Notes: generated by a model from the sequence alone, not told the origin. Shown: positions 7,910 through 14,867, numbered from the stretch's first letter. The stretch: DNA of 14,867 bases from Moraxellaceae bacterium (GCA_002402125.1 NVVG01000036.1:930-15796), one strand, 5' to 3'. Numbers and translations are program-made.

Positions 7910-8224
7910 TCAGAACTCGATTCTGCCACCCAATGCAAAAATATGGCTACTGACATTATTAAGCCCTAGGGGAGTTTGATAATCGATAAACAGCTGCCCT
8001 TGTTTCATTACCGCTGAAACACCAAGAGTGAGATTAAAATAATCCTCATCTGGATCATCAGTAAAAATGGTAAAGGATGTATCGAACGGGTCTTGTATTG
8101 CATCTGCCATGATATTTTTAGTTTCATGGTCAAATCCTTGGTCACTTAGATTCCCTGCGCTGACTTGAGACCCGACCAATAAACACAAAAAAACATTGGG
8201 GAACGTTACGCATGACACCTCCAA
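7910..8224 (-). pseudogene. Remnant of an autotransporter barrel protein (signal peptide joined to last strands, frameshifted)
   Basis: The open frame from TTG at 8224 gives 104 residues. From about residue 28 on it matches the very end of an autotransporter barrel: acidic D-D-P-D-E-D-Y-F-N-L, L-G-V-S-A-V, a final strand ending G-G-R-I-E-F. The N-terminus holds a signal-peptide core (F-L-C-L-L-V-G-S-Q-V-S-A), so passenger and most of the barrel are missing. The only good ribosome site, GGAGGTG, is followed by an ATG at 8213-8211, which is in another frame. That frame reads MRNVPQCFF and stops after 23 codons. Removing one T from the run of seven (A-run 8187-8193 on the + strand) joins MRNVPQCF to the signal-peptide core and restores a normal start. 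I therefore read this as an internally deleted, frameshifted relic of a paralogue of the 508-residue barrel protein. A functional small outer-membrane protein or slippage-controlled gene is possible but less likely. Confidence 0.6.
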
Positions 8225-8293
8225 AATTTAATTGACGCTACAGTTTCAAATCTTTTAAGGAATATGCTTGAGTAATTAGCTTGCCATTCAGGA

Positions 8294-8322
8294 ATGATAT
8301 AGTACAGGTTTTAAAATATGAA
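8294..8322 (-). promoter_or_regulatory. Possible sigma-70 promoter of the barrel remnant
   Basis: The minus strand reads TTCATA, 17 bases, TATCAT: four of six and five of six consensus matches. Transcription would start near 8286, about 73 bases before the ATG at 8213. It rests on consensus matching by eye in AT-rich DNA. Confidence 0.3.
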
Positions 8323-8433
8323 CATAGAATGGATATTTCATATAGCACGAAAGATATCACTAAATAATATATTGACGTTTGGTATTTTTAAATCGAAACA
8401 AGGGATAAAGAACCGTTAAAGGAGGGGTGATAT

Positions 8434-9252
8434 CTATTCCGAAAAAGGCTTTCCATTATCGATAAGCCACCGCTCCTGGAATGACCGTCGCGCTGCCCAG
8501 CCAACTTCTTTGATATACCAACCATTAACCGATGCACCTACAAAGGCTCCAACCGCAGGGATAGCTTGAAGGGTTTTTCGTTGGGTAAGATTTAATCCTA
8601 GTTGTTTTGCAAGGCTTTTTATTCCAATAATGGCTGCGTCATGACTCATTCTATCTTGCGTTGTTTTTGTCGCCAAGCTCTTACATGCTTGTTTTGACAG
8701 ATTTACTTCAATAGATCGCAGCGTAGCGAGCGCTTTTATCTTTTCACTCATGTCATTGGAGCCTGATGCTGCCATGACGCCCAAAATAAACTCTCGATCT
8801 TCTTTAGAGGTAACTTCATAGCCATAACAGACCCCTATTTTGTGAATCGTCCGCAAAGCCAAAGTAACTATCGCTGGAATATCCACGACTAAACCTGGAA
8901 GGCCGGCACCGCCAGTTACACCACCTTCAATGGTTGCGATACCAATGGCCCAATTATGCACTCCATTCGCCAACCCATCAGATAATGCAAGATCTTTTGA
9001 CTTGAGTTCTTCTATATTTTTTACGTTACCATCGCGGGTTATATCGATGGTATCAGTAAGCCATTCTGCCGCCATCGAAGAGAAATCGAGAACGCCCTGA
9101 ATTGCTGCTATGGGTATAACTTTTTTCACCAGCCTGGTTGCTGGAGACAGAGCAATATCAAGAGACTTTGAAATAACGGAAGGTCTCTTGTTCTTCCAGG
9201 TTTTAATAAGCTGTCGTTGTTGCTCTTCGTATTCTATTGATTGCATTGCCAA
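8434..9252 (-). CDS. EcsC family protein
   Basis: A 272-residue protein matching the EcsC family. Characteristic features are the glycine-rich hydrophobic stretch E-G-G-V-T-G-G-A-G-L-P-G-L-V-V-D-I-P-A (109-127), the following R-T-I-H-K-I-G-x-x-Y-G-Y (134-145), and a second small-residue hydrophobic segment I-P-A-V-G-A-F-V-G-A (about 229-238). No signal peptide is seen. The hydrophobic Gly/Ala-rich segments suggest membrane association. The family is named after an ABC-transporter-linked Bacillus gene, but its biochemical role is not established, and no transporter gene is adjacent here. The start is TTG at 9252, with AAGGA eight bases upstream; the in-frame ATG two codons later would be 14 bases from that site. 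The gene follows the 68-residue gene by 68 bases on the same strand and may share its transcript. Confidence 0.85.
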   Translation of the reverse strand: MAMQSIEYEEQQRQLIKTWKNKRPSVISKSLDIALSPATRLVKKVIPIAAIQGVLDFSSMAAEWLTDTIDITRDGNVKNIEELKSKDLALSDGLANGVHNWAIGIATIEGGVTGGAGLPGLVVDIPAIVTLALRTIHKIGVCYGYEVTSKEDREFILGVMAASGSNDMSEKIKALATLRSIEVNLSKQACKSLATKTTQDRMSHDAAIIGIKSLAKQLGLNLTQRKTLQAIPAVGAFVGASVNGWYIKEVGWAARRSFQERWLIDNGKPFSE

Positions 9253-9320
9253 TTGATTGATCCTTGTTCCTGACTACAAACCAGCTGCTCCGAGCTGACA
9301 ACCCTCGCATACTCATCATT

Positions 9321-9527
9321 CTATGTTCGATGACCTACTGCAACCAGTGGTTTTTCTTGCAGTTTCCTACCTCTAGCACCTGCAACAATTTCAAGATTCA
9401 TTTTGTGAATTTTGTGTAGCAAGAATCTAATCACGCTCTCATCAAGCGTGCTTTTTTCTAGATGTCTAATAACGTAGAGGCACCGCTCGATATTTTTCAG
9501 ATCTCTTTTATTAAATTGGGTTTCCAT
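9321..9527 (-). CDS. Small protein of unknown function (68 residues)
   Basis: I do not recognise this protein. It is mostly charged and predicted helical (about residues 6-50: N-K-R-D-L-K-N-I-E-R, then H-L-E-K-S-T-L-D-E-S-V, then H-K-I-H-K-M-N), with a basic G-A-R-G-R-K-L near 50-56. No signal peptide or membrane segment is visible. ATG at 9527 follows a G-rich ribosome site (AAGGGGG, about nine bases away), and a plausible promoter lies about 80 bases upstream. These, rather than any family match, support it as a real gene. It may be co-transcribed with the EcsC-family gene. Confidence 0.5.
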   Translation of the reverse strand: METQFNKRDLKNIERCLYVIRHLEKSTLDESVIRFLLHKIHKMNLEIVAGARGRKLQEKPLVAVGHRT

Positions 9528-9603
9528 TCTAACATCCCCCTTCTGAGTTAAGGGCTATTGCATAAGAGGAGAGCAAAGTTAGCGCGATAGTACTCACTTG
9601 TTC

Positions 9604-9631
9604 AGTATACAAGGCTAACAGGCTTGATCAA
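9604..9631 (-). promoter_or_regulatory. Possible sigma-70 promoter for the 68-residue gene and EcsC-family gene
   Basis: The minus strand reads TTGATC, 16 bases, TATACT: four of six and five of six consensus matches. The predicted start is near 9597, giving a leader of about 70 bases to the ATG at 9527. Assigned by eye only. Confidence 0.35.
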
Positions 9632-9679
9632 AGACCTAATTTTGGACGACTGACTTTAATAACATAATCCTATTGGACG

Positions 9680-9731
9680 ATAACTCTAGGCCATAACTCT
9701 AGGCCATAACTCTAGGCCATAACTCTTGGCA
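9680..9731. repeat. 13-bp tandem repeat, 3 perfect copies plus 1 variant
   Basis: The unit ATAACTCTAGGCC is repeated exactly at 9680, 9693 and 9706. A fourth copy at 9719 differs at two positions (ATAACTCTTGGCA), and the next bases begin ATAACT again. It lies 27 bases past the stop of the TonB-dependent receptor gene, in non-coding DNA. The unit holds CTAG and GGCC palindromes. Its length is not a multiple of three and it is not in a gene. Confidence 0.92.
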
Positions 9732-9732
9732 A

Positions 9733-9749
9733 TAACTTATGATAAGTTA
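9733..9749. repeat. 7-bp inverted repeat after the TonB receptor gene
   Basis: TAACTTA and TAAGTTA pair around TGA, eight bases beyond the receptor stop codon. The position fits a 3' hairpin, but the stem has no GC richness and no T-run follows, so it would be a poor intrinsic terminator. Confidence 0.5.
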
Positions 9750-9757
9750 ACAGCATG

Positions 9758-11989
9758 CTACAACTTATACTCTAGAGTAATACCTGCTGATGATGCATGA
9801 GAACGATACATACCAAAACCATCCAGATAATTGCGTTTATTGAGATCTTTATCAAATATGCCCAGTAAGTTGTATCCATCGAGCCGCCATATTATCCGCT
9901 CATTAGGCTGGTATTTAACACCAAGATTCAAATAGTAATTGCCCCGGTAGGCTCTATCCCAACCCGATTCTATGACGGAGACTCCATCCGATCCTCTTGG
10001 GCTGTTTTGGGTTTTATTGTATTCCTTCATGCCAGGAAAACCCCAATAGACCCTCAACGATCCGTCGAACGCCCAAGCATCATCAACATTATACTGGCCT
10101 GTTAACTTAGTAACATGATTTGACCACTGCGCGAAATCGTCGCCAGCCCCGGAAAGCGCATCCGTCACAAGGGTATCTTGGCCTAGCTCCAAATCAAAAT
10201 CACTTAGCTCGGTATAACCATGCGATATTGTCCAACGTATAATCTCACTCTGGTAAATGGCTTCTAGCTCCATCCCCCAATCCTTCTGTCTGCCAACGGG
10301 TACATTTTGATTGGTCATTGGTGAATACCCAATTAGATCAAGATTGTGATGGCTAAATAACGTTACAGCAATGAACAAATTTTCATTCTCCTGTCGTTCA
10401 TATCTCAACTCGAGGCTATCGAGCTTTTCTGGCTCTGACCCTTTGCCTCCACCTGTCATTGATTGGACTTTCATTTCTTCAGCGAAATTTGCCCGCACAG
10501 AGCGAGCCCACATAAGTTTCCATGTGTCTTTTAGGTTATTCTTTGGAGCGAAAACAATGCTAACTCTAGGAGAAAACATCAAATCTGTATAGGTATGGTC
10601 ATCGAAACGCACCCCAACAAAACTGGTTATCCCTTCAGTTATATGCCATTGATGTTCGCCAAAAAGCGAGATCATGTTTGAGTGCCACCGAGGCATGCGT
10701 TCGCCTGTTGCCGATTCAATTAATGCATTTCTTGGACTCTCATCTTCTAAACCAGCGGCTTCATCCGAAAAGCCAGGGCTCTCAATACCGTATTCCTCAT
10801 GTATTAAGCTAACCCCTATAGCAAGTTGATGTTGATCATTCAGATGGTGCGTCAACAACATCTTGCCATTGAACTCATCTTCCCTGTAGGCCTGATCTAG
10901 ACCGACGGTTATTCGCTGAAAATCAAATAAGTCATAACTTAAATCAAAGGTGATCTTTGTTTTTTCACTGACTTCCATGACTCGTCCTACAAACAACGTC
11001 CCCTGTTGATAACCGGAGGAATAAGGGTGATCCCAAATGGCAGTATCAAACACTCCCCAACCGTAAGGATAATGCGTGAGTGGACCAATAGGCCAAACAA
11101 ATTGTTTCCCTCCTCGAGTGTAGCGGGCCCATGCAACCCATTCTTCAAAGTTAAACTCAGCATACAGTTTTATAGGAAGCAAATTACGATGGGATTCGCC
11201 ATCCTTTGGCATACCAGAAATATAGAAAGGCTCTCCTGCTTGCTGGCCTTCTGATGGTAGATCTATCCCCGGATTAGCAGGATCCCATGGAAAATCTGAT
11301 CTATCTGGGAAATCAAATCCTGTGATCACGGGGGCAGCATCTTTATCCGCCCCGAGATAACGCCCAATTCCAGCATATAGGAACAGACTAGAATCATAAC
11401 CAAAGGTTTTGCCATGTTTCACCTCGGCAGTGTAGAACTCTTCTAGGGCTCCCAATCGAGTAGTAATTTCTGTGCCATTAAAGTTTGCACCATTGTAGGT
11501 GGTGATATTAACCACCATAGAAATAGCCCCAGGACCATATAACGCAGAACCAGGTCCGCGGATAACATCAATATGATGAATGTCACTCAACAATACCAAA
11601 TCAATTTCGCTCATTACCCCGTAATGGGTACGTTCATTCAATACCCTACCGTTCACTAGCAACAGGTATTTATCATCTCTGTCATTGATGATTCCACGCG
11701 TGCCTAAGTGATCAGCTTCCCAGTTATGTCGGATCCACTGCAGATTAGGAACATAGATATCGAGCAGTTCATATAAACTACGGGCTGCTGCAGACTTAAT
11801 TTGACCTTCCGTAATCGTTGTAACAGCAGCTGGTTCACGCCGTTTAGTCGTGTCTGTTAAAGCCGCTGGCGAGCGGATCTCTAATTCCAGCAATTCCTCT
11901 AAGGAAAGGTCTAGGAGATATTGCGCTTGGCCAAAGCAAAGACTGGCCATTGTTGACAATACAAAGGTTAAGATAACTTTTTTTATCAT
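9758..11989 (-). CDS. TonB-dependent outer-membrane receptor
   Basis: A 743-residue receptor. Residues 1 to ~20-22 are a signal peptide (basic IKK, hydrophobic core, cut near C-F-G-Q-A). Then comes the stretch L-S-L-E-E-L-L-E-L-E-I (28-38), often seen just before the plug in receptors of this kind. The plug spans about 45-165, including the strand Y-L-L-L-V-N-G-R-V-L-N and the signature R-G-P-G-S-A-L-Y-G-P-G-A. The remainder is a beta barrel rich in aromatic strands. The C-terminal strand ends A-G-I-T-L-E-Y-K-L, so the last residue is Leu rather than the usual Phe, although Tyr sits two places earlier. Such receptors import scarce ligands (siderophores, B12, glycans) across the outer membrane using TonB energy. 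No neighbouring transporter or degradative enzyme indicates the ligand. ATG at 11989 has only a weak AAGTGA ribosome site. It is divergent from the diguanylate cyclase gene. Confidence 0.93.
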   Translation of the reverse strand: MIKKVILTFVLSTMASLCFGQAQYLLDLSLEELLELEIRSPAALTDTTKRREPAAVTTITEGQIKSAAARSLYELLDIYVPNLQWIRHNWEADHLGTRGIINDRDDKYLLLVNGRVLNERTHYGVMSEIDLVLLSDIHHIDVIRGPGSALYGPGAISMVVNITTYNGANFNGTEITTRLGALEEFYTAEVKHGKTFGYDSSLFLYAGIGRYLGADKDAAPVITGFDFPDRSDFPWDPANPGIDLPSEGQQAGEPFYISGMPKDGESHRNLLPIKLYAEFNFEEWVAWARYTRGGKQFVWPIGPLTHYPYGWGVFDTAIWDHPYSSGYQQGTLFVGRVMEVSEKTKITFDLSYDLFDFQRITVGLDQAYREDEFNGKMLLTHHLNDQHQLAIGVSLIHEEYGIESPGFSDEAAGLEDESPRNALIESATGERMPRWHSNMISLFGEHQWHITEGITSFVGVRFDDHTYTDLMFSPRVSIVFAPKNNLKDTWKLMWARSVRANFAEEMKVQSMTGGGKGSEPEKLDSLELRYERQENENLFIAVTLFSHHNLDLIGYSPMTNQNVPVGRQKDWGMELEAIYQSEIIRWTISHGYTELSDFDLELGQDTLVTDALSGAGDDFAQWSNHVTKLTGQYNVDDAWAFDGSLRVYWGFPGMKEYNKTQNSPRGSDGVSVIESGWDRAYRGNYYLNLGVKYQPNERIIWRLDGYNLLGIFDKDLNKRNYLDGFGMYRSHASSAGITLEYKL

Positions 11990-12312
11990 TATTATTCAAT
12001 CACTTAGCGAAACCAATACATGTAAAAGGAATATGCCTGCTTTCCATGTTGGACATCTGTACGCTCTAGCGCTGTCAGTCTATCTTACAATCAGTAGGAT
12101 TAGAACTCCTCAAAGTATCAAAATGTAACCAGTTACGCAGGGACATTGCTTCTAACAAATCCACAGGGGAGGTAGAAAAGCTGTAGTTGATAGCTTAAAT
12201 ATACTCCAATCTTGGAAACATATAGAAAAACGTTATCAGTGTGTTTTACATACAGCTTGTAACAATTACGTTATAGTCAAATCTAAGGTTAAAAATATAT
12301 TGGGTACTCTCT
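11990..12312. promoter_or_regulatory. Divergent intergenic region between TonB receptor and diguanylate cyclase
   Basis: This 323-bp region must hold promoters for both flanking genes. A weak rightward candidate is CATACA, 17 bases, TATAGT (12249-12277). No good leftward pair was found. Two similar quasi-palindromes, TGTAACCAGTTACG at 12124-12137 and TGTAACAATTACG at 12258-12270, could be binding sites of one regulator. Confidence 0.45.
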
Positions 12313-13485
12313 ATGCTTGATATTTTGGATCTCCGTACATTATTGATTAATTGCCTACTGATTTGTTTGTTGTTCGGTATAGGATTAATTTTGTACTACA
12401 TCAATCACCCTAAATTCAAAGGAATAGAGAAAATTGGGGTTGGCTTTCTAATCTTTGGCTGTGCAACACTCCTTATTGGCTTGCGCGTCTATATATCAGA
12501 TTTTTACTCAGTATTTGTGGCTAATATCGCATTTCTAGTGGGTACCATATGTATCCATAGAGGCATTGCATCTTTTAGGGGGCTCATATTAGAAAAAGAA
12601 AAACATATTGAGCAAGCAATGATCCTATTTCTTATCATTTGCGACGTTATTTTTACTTACATTATTCCCAGCATTAATGGCCGCATAGTTGTTATCAGTA
12701 TATTCGTAAGCTTAGAGTTAGCGTTAATCGCTGGTACATTGCTCTCAAATTCAGCTCGCCAATCACGCCATTTATCGAGCAATTTCCTCGGTACTGTTTA
12801 CATCCTTTTTTCCCTATTTTTTCTAGCACGAGCTGCATTCACACTAAACGCAGATGTGACGATTAACTTCATGGATAGTGGAACCTCAGGGGTGCTTCCG
12901 TTCCTTGTTTTACAAGCCATGGTACTCTGCACCGGGTTTGGCATTATTTGGATGGCTACGACATTTTTAGAGCAAGATTTACGGGACCAGGCGACACTTG
13001 ATCCTCTTACCTTAGTTTACAACCGTAGGGCACTCGATGAAATCGTCGCACATGAGTATTCTAGATCAACACGTAACAAAAAAAACTTTTCAGTTGTTAT
13101 GATAGACATCGACTTTTTCAAAAAACTAAATGACGAATTTGGTCATCAATTTGGAGACAAGGTACTAAAAGAATTTGCCCTTGTGTTATGCGACAACGTA
13201 CGAGACCACGACACAGTTGCCCGATTTGGGGGGGAAGAATTCGTCATAATTCTACCGGAAACAGGTGTTGGACAAGCGATGCGAATAGCTGAAAAACTAA
13301 GGTCGAAGGTTGCTGAATCTCACCAAAGTGATACAACCAATCAATCTGTTTTTGTTACTGCCAGTTTTGGTGTGACCGCAAGCGGTGCTAAAAGCGATAC
13401 TTGGAACAAAGTCTTGGCCAGGGCGGACAAAGCCCTTTATTCCGCAAAACACTCCGGACGCAACTGTGTCGCCGTGGAATGCTAA
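12313..13485 (+). CDS. Membrane-bound diguanylate cyclase (GGDEF domain)
   Basis: A 390-residue inner-membrane protein that makes cyclic di-GMP from two GTP. Residues 1-220 contain about seven hydrophobic segments (roughly 9-30, 40-58, 65-82, 101-119, 124-144, 158-176, 193-215), forming an integral-membrane sensor I cannot assign to a named MASE type. Residues ~224-388 are a complete GGDEF domain: D-P-L-T-L-V-Y-N-R-R-A-L at 230-241, metal-binding D265 in M-I-D-I-D-F-F, N273-D274, active-site G-G-E-E-F at 306-310, and A-D-K-A-L-Y-x-A-K near 371-379. The inhibitory site R-D-H-D (297-300) lies five residues before GGEEF, so product inhibition is expected. No EAL domain is present. The start ATG lacks a recognisable Shine-Dalgarno sequence. 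It is transcribed away from the TonB receptor gene, so local c-di-GMP control of surface genes is possible but unproven. Confidence 0.93.
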   Translation: MLDILDLRTLLINCLLICLLFGIGLILYYINHPKFKGIEKIGVGFLIFGCATLLIGLRVYISDFYSVFVANIAFLVGTICIHRGIASFRGLILEKEKHIEQAMILFLIICDVIFTYIIPSINGRIVVISIFVSLELALIAGTLLSNSARQSRHLSSNFLGTVYILFSLFFLARAAFTLNADVTINFMDSGTSGVLPFLVLQAMVLCTGFGIIWMATTFLEQDLRDQATLDPLTLVYNRRALDEIVAHEYSRSTRNKKNFSVVMIDIDFFKKLNDEFGHQFGDKVLKEFALVLCDNVRDHDTVARFGGEEFVIILPETGVGQAMRIAEKLRSKVAESHQSDTTNQSVFVTASFGVTASGAKSDTWNKVLARADKALYSAKHSGRNCVAVEC

Positions 13486-13564
13486 CATTTTGAGTTATCC
13501 AATTGACACCGCTTACAGAATTTGTACCTGTGATTTATTCAGATATCTATAAAAAGTACAAAAT

Positions 13565-13592
13565 GGTCACCTAGCTTCAAGGATAAGTGACC
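13565..13592. repeat. 6-bp inverted repeat GGTCAC / GTGACC, 16-base spacer
   Basis: It lies in the 220-bp gap (13486-13705) between the diguanylate cyclase and the GST-like gene. The arms are exact and two further pairs are possible inside across a mismatch. No T-run follows, so a protein-binding site is as likely as a hairpin. Nothing else distinct is visible in that gap except a TTGACA at 13503-13508 with no matching -10. Confidence 0.4.
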
Positions 13593-13696
13593 GTTAATAG
13601 CCAAATTATACACAATTTAGTAACCTAGGCTTTTCAAAGCAGCTAACCTACGCCACACTAATTGCCAAAGCTATTAATTGATCGTCACTTAATTAT

Positions 13697-13700
13697 GGAG
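13697..13700 (+). promoter_or_regulatory. Shine-Dalgarno of the GST-like gene
   Basis: GGAG, five A residues, then ATG at 13706. This clear site fixes the start. Confidence 0.65.
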
Positions 13701-13705
13701 AAAAA

Positions 13706-14623
13706 ATGACTGCAGTCATTCTACACAACTATCACATGTCTCCGTTTTCAGAAAAAATCCGCGCAATGTTTGGGTATACTCAAATCCAGTGGTCATCTGT
13801 AAGAACCAAAGAAATGCCCCCTCGCCCTCTTTTGCAGCCCCTTACCGGTGGTTACCGTAAAATCCCGGTAATGCAAATTGGTGCCGATGTGTTTTGTGAC
13901 ACTCGAACAATAACCACCGAATTGGCTTCCATCACAAACAAGCCAGAACTTGCCTTGGAAAATTGCGATGAAGAAATACAGGATTTCGTACACAAGGTGG
14001 ATTTGGAAATATTTTTCGCTTGCATAATCTACGCTTCCAGTAAAGACTTGCGCAAAAAAGCTACCGAAAATCTGTCCTACATGGAGCTCGCTCGCCTTGT
14101 CTGGGATCGACTAAATATGGGAAGAACCGCTAACGTTAAAATCTCAACAGGCAAGGCAGCCAATCGCATTGTTACAGGCCATATCGAATCGCTACAACAG
14201 AAATTACAAGACGATTTCTTATATGGGCAAGAACCGAATATCGCGGATTTCTCCGCCTACCACAGTTTATGGTTTATTCGTGACCTTGCAAAAAAAACAA
14301 TTCTTAAACATTACCCTAGTATCAATACTTGGATGGACAGAATCAAGCATTTTGGTAATGGACAAAACGTTGAAATGGTTGGCGAAGAAGCCCTGTTAAT
14401 AGCTAAAAACTCCGACCCGAGGTCTATTACAATCGAACACCAACAAGACCCCCTCATAGGACGCACCGTATCCATCGCCCCCAATGATTATGGGCAAAAC
14501 CCAACAAAAGGACAGTTGGTTGGTGCGACAGCAACCCAGTGGATTGTGTCGAATAATGATAAAAAAACTGGCCTAATACACATTCATTTTCCAAAATATG
14601 GATTTGACGTAGCAGTCTGTTGA
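13706..14623 (+). CDS. Glutathione S-transferase-like protein with extra C-terminal domain
   Basis: A 305-residue cytosolic protein. Residues 1-75 are a thioredoxin-like GST N-domain: L-H-N-Y at 6-9, the S-P-F-S-E-K turn at 12-17 where the catalytic Ser/Cys sits in related enzymes, the cis-proline motif R-K-I-P-V (51-55), and C-D-T-R-T-I (64-69) where glutathione's glutamyl group normally binds. Residues ~85-220 form the helical GST C-domain, with the N-capping motif P-N-I-A-D-F-S (177-183). About 75-80 further residues (from ~225) follow, including a strand-rich part (G-R-T-V-S-I-A-P, then W-I-V-S-N-N, then I-H-I-H-F-P) that ordinary GSTs of about 200-220 residues lack. The substrate is unknown, and conjugation, reduction or simple glutathione binding are all possible. 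A good ribosome site supports the start. It stands alone, downstream of the diguanylate cyclase gene. Confidence 0.85.
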   Translation: MTAVILHNYHMSPFSEKIRAMFGYTQIQWSSVRTKEMPPRPLLQPLTGGYRKIPVMQIGADVFCDTRTITTELASITNKPELALENCDEEIQDFVHKVDLEIFFACIIYASSKDLRKKATENLSYMELARLVWDRLNMGRTANVKISTGKAANRIVTGHIESLQQKLQDDFLYGQEPNIADFSAYHSLWFIRDLAKKTILKHYPSINTWMDRIKHFGNGQNVEMVGEEALLIAKNSDPRSITIEHQQDPLIGRTVSIAPNDYGQNPTKGQLVGATATQWIVSNNDKKTGLIHIHFPKYGFDVAVC

Positions 14624-14831
14624 ATAACATTCACCCGTATGTCAATTTTTTAACCTAAATTGAATTGAATCTTTGATCGCGTCATTGTCATATTAATTGA
14701 CATAACGCATCCAACCCCTTACCCTCCATACAAAAGAATTAGTGGTATAAATTTACTAAAACATTCAATTATTTACGCGTTTTTGTCCGCATATTCAACA
14801 CGTTGTTAGTAGCCTCCAACGAATATAGGAA
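14624..14831. other. Gene-free right-hand stretch
   Basis: No gene on either strand. A 7-bp inverted repeat TCAATTT/AAATTGA (14642-14663) lies about 18 bases after the GST-like stop but has no T-run after it, so it is at best a weak terminator. A TTGACA at 14697-14702 has no matching -10. Confidence 0.4.
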
Positions 14832-14867
14832 ATGTCTCTAAATCCGTATTTATTGGTCTCTAATGTA
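14832..14867 (+). CDS. Possible start of a VOC (glyoxalase/PhnB-like) family gene, cut by window end
   Basis: Twelve codons are open from ATG to the right edge, reading MSLNPYLLVSNV. An opening of N-P-Y-L-x-V-x-x-V resembles the first strand of PhnB-like members of the vicinal oxygen chelate superfamily. AGGA lies only two bases before the ATG, closer than usual. The evidence is short and the call tentative. Confidence 0.35.
   Translation, partial: MSLNPYLLVSNV

Noticed and set aside
9680..9731. CRISPR array
   Set aside because: The units are 13 bp and directly adjacent with no spacers, so this is a simple tandem repeat.
7429..9757. Mobile element or genomic island around the barrel relic
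   Set aside because: No transposase, integrase, tRNA, terminal inverted repeat pair or target duplication is visible.
11850..12128. 92-residue plus-strand frame crossing the TonB receptor start
   Set aside because: It overlaps the receptor signal-peptide region antisense, shows no family motif and lacks a ribosome site.
13503..13553. Sigma-70 promoter for the GST-like gene (TTGACA at 13503-13508)
   Set aside because: No acceptable -10 lies 16-18 bases downstream; the nearest TATAAA is about 39 bases away.
13793..13993. 66-residue minus-strand frame inside the GST-like gene
   Set aside because: It is antisense to the conserved GST N-domain, with no supporting motif.

Overview
The window looks like chromosome from a marine-type gammaproteobacterium. 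The basis is moderately AT-rich coding DNA, several lipoprotein and outer-membrane genes, a TonB-dependent receptor, a diguanylate cyclase, an EcsC-family protein, and an autotransporter-type barrel of a kind I associate with that class. This placement is inference; nothing in the window fixes a genus. No tRNA, rRNA, CRISPR array, transposase or integrase is visible.

Left edge (1-580, + strand): the C-terminal part of a phosphorelay protein. It enters the window inside an in-frame SPNK tandem repeat and ends in a histidine-phosphotransfer (HPt) domain. It converges on a leftward block at 662-7428 that reads, in order of transcription, as a probable three-gene export operon: (i) a 508-aa autotransporter-type outer-membrane barrel protein with a short passenger (7428-5902); (ii) 14 nt later, a 1438-aa lipoprotein with three CxxCH haem-c sites, PKD/Ig-like domains and at least four fibronectin type III domains (5887-1571); (iii) 48 nt later, a lipoprotein alpha/beta hydrolase with a TTG start and a strong Shine-Dalgarno sequence (1522-662). 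All three products carry export signals. The pairing of a barrel with a large haem lipoprotein is the most interesting system here. It could be a surface redox or electron-transfer assembly.

Middle (7429-9757): about 480 bases without a gene, holding a 13-bp perfect inverted repeat, then three leftward genes. The first transcribed is a 68-residue protein of unknown function, then an EcsC-family protein, then a decayed autotransporter. The last is a signal peptide joined directly to the final strands of a barrel, with an apparent +1 slip in a run of seven T. Upstream (9680-9749) lie a 13-bp tandem repeat and a small palindrome, just past the stop codon of the next gene.

Right part (9758-14867): a leftward TonB-dependent receptor and a rightward membrane-bound diguanylate cyclase (GGEEF, intact RxxD I-site) diverge from a 323-bp region that has two similar TGTAAC...TTACG quasi-palindromes. 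Next is a glutathione S-transferase-like protein with an extra C-terminal domain of about 75 residues. The last 36 bases may be the start of a VOC (glyoxalase/PhnB-like) gene. The barrel/cytochrome operon, the receptor and the lipoprotein hydrolase suggest a region devoted to envelope and surface functions, with two signalling genes (HPt, GGDEF) at its sides.
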